This document shows, one piece after another, positions 14,811 to 17,823 of a stretch of DNA of 17,823 nt. The DNA comes from Bacillota bacterium (GTDB lineage Bacteria > Bacillota > Desulfotomaculia > Desulfotomaculales > JAJYZD01). A program made the translations under genes and the position numbers. Under the pieces are notes generated by a model. The model ran no database searches and had not been told where the DNA came from. It was given only the letters and a program-made list of their open reading frames with translations. The stretch covers positions 1 to 17,823 of the forward strand of contig JAJYZD010000047.1 of assembly GCA_021800315.1 (NCBI GenBank), given 5' to 3'. Within the stretch, counting starts at the first letter, position 1, and each line of letters starts with the position of its first letter.

Positions 14811-15671
14811 TCAGTTCGAAGTCCGCGATATTTGCTCATTCCTTTCCACTTGTTGCCGGGCCTGGTCCAGCAGGCGCCGGTAGCGGTCCACCAGTCCGGC
14901 CACCGCGGGGGGCGAAAGCCGCCGGCCCTGGATCTTGAACAGGGTTACGCCCGCCCGGAGGTAGGGAACCATGTCCTCCATCCGGTAGCGCCGCCAGGTA
15001 AAGGGGGACCGCAGGCTCTGGTACCCTCCGGCCCCGTCCCCATCCTCGTAGGCCCACGGCAGCCGGCAGGGCTGCCGGCAGACGGCCCCGCGCTTGACCT
15101 GGTCCGCCGGCTCCGGGGTATCCGCTTTAGCGGGTCCGGGCCGGGTGTAGCTCGAAAGGGCGCAACGTCCCGTGACGAGCGGCTCCACGGCCAGGTCGCA
15201 GAAGACCTCCAGGCCCGGACCGGAAACAAGGGACAGGGTCCCGGGGGCCGTACCGGGCGGACATACCACTCCGGCCACCCCCAGGTCCCCGTAGAACCGG
15301 ATGTCCTCCCGGTTCAAGGCGGCCAGTCCGACGCTGGCGTAAACCGGCAGGCCCGGCAACTCCCGCCGCGCCCAGGCGATCAGGCCGGGATCGTTGACAA
15401 TCGCGGCGTCGATGCCCAGGGTCGCGCATTCGGCCAGGGAGGACTGGAAGGCGGGCAGGTCCCGGTGGCCGGGCACGGCGTTGGCGGCCAGGTGCAGAAA
15501 ACGTCCCCGGCGGTGGACGAAGTCGAGGCAGCCGGCCAACTCAAGCCTGGTCAGGCCCGTCCCCTCGGCGCGGGAAAGTTTTGGCAGCCCGCAGTATACG
15601 CCGTCCGCCCCGGCCGACACGGCGGCTTCCACCGCCGCGGGACAACCGCCGGGAGCCAGGAGTAAGGCCAT
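14811..15671 (-). CDS. U32-family protein, divergent UbiU-like
   Basis: A 286-residue protein with the UbiU-type opening (LLLAPGGCPAAVEAAVSAG, then DGVYCGLP), the YASVG strand (111-115) and FKIQGR (245-250). Cysteines C170 (GRCALSSY), C198 and C202 (AVCRQPC) match three of the usual cluster ligands. The position equivalent to UbiU C169 is Glu163; instead C158 lies five residues earlier (EVFC). The cluster may be held differently or this subunit may be degenerate. The ATG at 15671 follows AAGGAG at 9-base spacing, and a TAA lies in frame just upstream, so the start is secure. It is the first of three U32 genes and follows the ligase gene after an 86-base gap. I infer it acts in complex with the other two. 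Confidence 0.85.
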   Translation of the reverse strand: MALLLAPGGCPAAVEAAVSAGADGVYCGLPKLSRAEGTGLTRLELAGCLDFVHRRGRFLHLAANAVPGHRDLPAFQSSLAECATLGIDAAIVNDPGLIAWARRELPGLPVYASVGLAALNREDIRFYGDLGVAGVVCPPGTAPGTLSLVSGPGLEVFCDLAVEPLVTGRCALSSYTRPGPAKADTPEPADQVKRGAVCRQPCRLPWAYEDGDGAGGYQSLRSPFTWRRYRMEDMVPYLRAGVTLFKIQGRRLSPPAVAGLVDRYRRLLDQARQQVERNEQISRTSN

Positions 15672-15756
15672 AAGTTACACTCCTTGTTCTTCGGCCCGGG
15701 GGCGGCTCTGAAGGTCCGCCCCGGCGGCCCGCGCCGTGGGACAACCGCCGGGAGCC
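15633..15756. repeat. 25-base direct repeat, 99 bases apart
   Basis: GGGACAACCGCCGGGAGCC occurs exactly at 15639-15657 and 15738-15756. Including CGCCG plus one mismatch on the left, the repeat spans 15633-15657 and 15732-15756. The first copy encodes the LAPGGCPAA start of the first U32 protein. The second lies immediately after the ligase stop codon, in the gap between the two genes. In the gap copy CCGCCGGG (15745-15752) can also pair with CCCGGCGG (15720-15727). Confidence 0.9.
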
Positions 15757-15757
15757 C

Positions 15758-17422
15758 TCACGCCTCCCCCTTCTCCTTCTGCCGCAGGATCCGGCGCAGG
15801 ATCTTGCCGGTGGCGGTACGCGGGATCTCCTCGATGGCCGCGAACTCGCGCGGCAGCTTGTAGACGGAGATCTTGTCGCGCACGAACTCGATCAGTTCCT
15901 TCTGCAGGTCTTCCGTCAACCGGTAACCTTCCCTGAGAGCCAGGTAGGCCTTGACGTTCTGGCCCCGGATCTCGTTGGGCACGCCGATGACGCCGGCGTC
16001 CTTTACGGCGGGATGCTTGGTCAGGGCGTCCTCGATCTCCTCCGGACCGATGCGGTAGCCGGAACTCTTGATCAGGTCGTCCTCCCGGGAAACGAAGAAC
16101 AGGAAGCCGTCTTCATCCAGGTACACGTAGTCGCCGACCTGGTTCCAGCCGTTGGTTACAACGGACTGCTGCTTCTTGAGGAGGGCGCCGTCGTCTTCGT
16201 AAGGCCTCCAGAAGACCGTACCCGTCGGGCCGCGGGCGATCAGGCGGCCGATCTCGCCCGCCTTGCACTCCTGTCCTTCGTCGTTGACGACCTTGATCTC
16301 GTAGCCGGGCACCGCGCGTCCGGCGGAGCCTTCCCGGGCCAGGCGCCCCACGGTGTTGGAGACGAAGATGAAACCCATCTCGGAGGAGCCCAGCCCTTCG
16401 TAGATGGACATACCGAAACGCTCTTTCCAGGCGTTGAAGGTCTTGGCGCCCAGGGCCTCGCCGCCGCCGGTGCACCAGCGTAAGCTCGTAAGGTCGTAGT
16501 TCTTCTCCGCGTCCGGCACCTGAAGCATGCCGCGGTAGGCGGTGGGCAGAACGGACATGATCGTTATGCGGTGTTTGGCGATGGTCTCGAACATGGCACG
16601 CGGCTCGAACTTCGGGATTACGGAGCAGGCCGCACCGAAACGGTAGGGCAGCACGGCCATGACGCTGTAGCCGGCGGCGAAGGCCATCGGCGCCGGTCCG
16701 CCGATCACGTCGTCGGGCGTGATCTGGTAGCAGTGCCCGCCGAAGCCGTCGGCGATAAGCACCAGGTCTTCCATGAAATGGACGGTGCCCTTGGGCAGGC
16801 CGGTGGTGCCCGAGGTGTACAGGAGCAACGCGACGGCCAGGCGGTCCCGGCGCACGGGCGCGAATTCGGCGTTTTCGTGGGCGGCCAGGGCGGCCATGGG
16901 GATGAAGCCCTGGGCCTTGATGTCGGCCGGGTTGCCGCCGATGATGATGATGTTCTCCACGGTCTCCAGGTTCTCCTTCGCCGCGGCCAGTTCGCCGAGC
17001 AGGCCGACGTGGCAGATTACGGCCTTGGCCCCGGCGTTGTTCGATACATGGGCGATCTCCGCCCGGGAGAAGAGCGGGGAGGTGGGCACACAGACGGCGC
17101 CCATCTTGATGATGGCGAAATTGGCCACGATCGCATCCGGATGGTTCATGGAACGGATGATGACGCGGTCCTCTTCCCCGATGCCCAGATCTTTCAGGCT
17201 GTTGGCCAGCCTGTTGATCATTCCGTTCAGTTCCCGGTAGGTGATCTTTTTGTCCTCGATCAGGAGGGCCGTGCGTTCGCCGTTGCCGTTTTGCACGTTC
17301 TTGTCGATGAACTCCTCGGTGGAATTCAACTGGTCCGGATAGTTTTGGTATTCCGGCAAGGTGTAGATCTTGTCCGGCCACAGGGACCGGGGCGGCAGGT
17401 AGTTTTCCGGAATCATGGCCAC
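15758..17422 (-). CDS. benzoate/2-aminobenzoate-type CoA ligase (AMP-forming)
   Basis: A 554-residue ANL-superfamily ligase. The opening YLPPRSLWP (8-16), then YPDQLNSTEEFIDKNV and GNGERTALL, is typical of the benzoate-CoA and 2-aminobenzoate-CoA ligase group. Motifs: YTSGTTGLPKG (202-212), EGLGSSEMGFIF (342-353), SREDDLIKSSGYRIGP (445-460), and PRTATGKILRR with catalytic Lys540. It would activate an aromatic or related acid to its CoA thioester in the cytoplasm; the precise substrate is not readable. Three starts compete: ATG 17428 (AGGAG only 2 bases away), GTG 17422 (8 bases) and ATG 17416 (14 bases). I chose GTG 17422. It is the first gene of the ligase-U32 cluster, with 86 bases before the first U32 gene and no terminator with a U-tract between them. 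Confidence 0.87.
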   Translation of the reverse strand: MAMIPENYLPPRSLWPDKIYTLPEYQNYPDQLNSTEEFIDKNVQNGNGERTALLIEDKKITYRELNGMINRLANSLKDLGIGEEDRVIIRSMNHPDAIVANFAIIKMGAVCVPTSPLFSRAEIAHVSNNAGAKAVICHVGLLGELAAAKENLETVENIIIIGGNPADIKAQGFIPMAALAAHENAEFAPVRRDRLAVALLLYTSGTTGLPKGTVHFMEDLVLIADGFGGHCYQITPDDVIGGPAPMAFAAGYSVMAVLPYRFGAACSVIPKFEPRAMFETIAKHRITIMSVLPTAYRGMLQVPDAEKNYDLTSLRWCTGGGEALGAKTFNAWKERFGMSIYEGLGSSEMGFIFVSNTVGRLAREGSAGRAVPGYEIKVVNDEGQECKAGEIGRLIARGPTGTVFWRPYEDDGALLKKQQSVVTNGWNQVGDYVYLDEDGFLFFVSREDDLIKSSGYRIGPEEIEDALTKHPAVKDAGVIGVPNEIRGQNVKAYLALREGYRLTEDLQKELIEFVRDKISVYKLPREFAAIEEIPRTATGKILRRILRQKEKGEA

Positions 17423-17823
17423 TGTCATCACTCCTTTTTCTGGCACTACTGCCTGGTTGCCCGGGAAAACCCGCGAAGCCACCTCCTCCCGTCCCTTCAG
17501 GCCTGAATTCGTTTCAAGCCGCCGGGATCCCCGATTCCCCGGCGGTACCGGCAAAAGGCGCCCGCCCGCCGGTCAAGCCGCAAAAGCCGGCCTTGAAAGG
17601 CGGTACCGTCGAAGGCCGGGGCCGGCCCTCCGCCTGTTTCGCCGCCCACGCCGGCCAGGGAGCCGCCGGGGGACTGTCAGGGCTTCCCGTAGCACCGCGT
17701 CAGTTTTTCCCTTTCGGTATGGAACACGGTTACCGTCCAAAACACGCGGTTAGAGGCGAACAATAACGTAAACGTAAGCTCTAATCTTAAGCGTTAACCT
17801 AAGGCTAATCTTAAGTCATGCCC
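17423..17823. other. upstream region of ligase gene, right edge
   Basis: No gene is supported in these 401 bases. The GC-rich part holds two copies of GGCGGTACCG (17541-17550, 17599-17608), each containing the palindrome CGGTACCG. The last 60 bases turn sharply AT-rich and carry a 12-base repeat array (listed separately). The ligase promoter probably lies here, but I cannot pick a -10/-35 pair. Confidence 0.5.
17767..17815. repeat. four degenerate 12-base direct repeats
   Basis: Read on the minus strand the units are CTTAAGATTAGC (17804-17815), CTTAGGTTAACG (17792-17803), CTTAAGATTAGA (17780-17791) and, after one spacer base, CTTACGTTTACG (17767-17778). The consensus is near CTTARGWTWRSV. 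The near-helical period suggests a protein-binding array such as response-regulator boxes. It lies about 350 bases upstream of the ligase start and at the window edge, so it may serve a gene outside. Confidence 0.65.

Noticed and set aside
17450..17500. T-box-like element (minus strand GGTGGCTTCGCGGG, then TTTTCCCGGG)
   Set aside because: It lacks the ACC of the GGTGGNACCGCG core and no specifier loop could be identified upstream.
1..17823. CRISPR arrays, rRNA or tRNA genes
   Set aside because: No regularly spaced 25-40 base repeats, and no tRNA cloverleaf or rRNA signature was recognised by eye.

Overview
The window looks like a chromosomal piece of a high-GC anaerobic Firmicute, most likely a Peptococcaceae-type clostridium (Desulfotomaculum/Pelotomaculum-like). 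The basis is circumstantial: strong purine-rich Shine-Dalgarno sites, frequent GTG and TTG starts, a secreted copper-amine-oxidase-N-like stalk protein, and several AMP-forming acyl-CoA ligases beside U32-family proteins. No rRNA, tRNA or single marker gene is present to fix the taxonomy.

Layout. (1) Bases 1-2400 are an accessory, lower-GC patch. It holds a small coiled-coil membrane-anchored protein, a perfect 18-bp hairpin typical of IS200/IS605-type ends with a possible decayed transposase tail, a stand-alone HNH protein, an IS-end-like dyad, a tyrosine recombinase broken by three frameshifts, and an AT-rich ORF of unknown function on the minus strand. (2) Bases 2430-7530 hold envelope and signalling genes: a secreted stalk-domain protein (-), a divergently transcribed membrane-bound sedolisin-like protease (+), a PAS-GGDEF diguanylate cyclase (-) and an MscS-family channel (+) ending in a bidirectional terminator. 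(3) Bases 7550-17422 are entirely minus-strand. In transcription order (right to left) they encode a benzoate/2-aminobenzoate-type CoA ligase, three consecutive U32-family proteins, an IclR regulator with a short-chain acyl-CoA synthetase, and acetyl-CoA synthetase AcsA with its own promoter and long leader.

How the genes fit together. The right half appears devoted to activating carboxylic acids: three ligases from three subfamilies lie in about 10 kb. The middle U32 protein carries the four-cysteine pattern and the C-terminal CNGY motif of UbiV; the third matches UbiU around its first cysteine pair. UbiU/UbiV are the iron-sulfur proteins of the oxygen-independent hydroxylation step in ubiquinone synthesis. 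A Firmicute should not make ubiquinone, no UbiT (SCP2) gene is visible, and the operon begins with an aryl-CoA-ligase-like gene. The most interesting hypothesis is therefore a three-subunit U32 iron-sulfur hydroxylase acting anaerobically on an unknown, perhaps aromatic, substrate. All functional statements are from reading the sequence; no database search was run.
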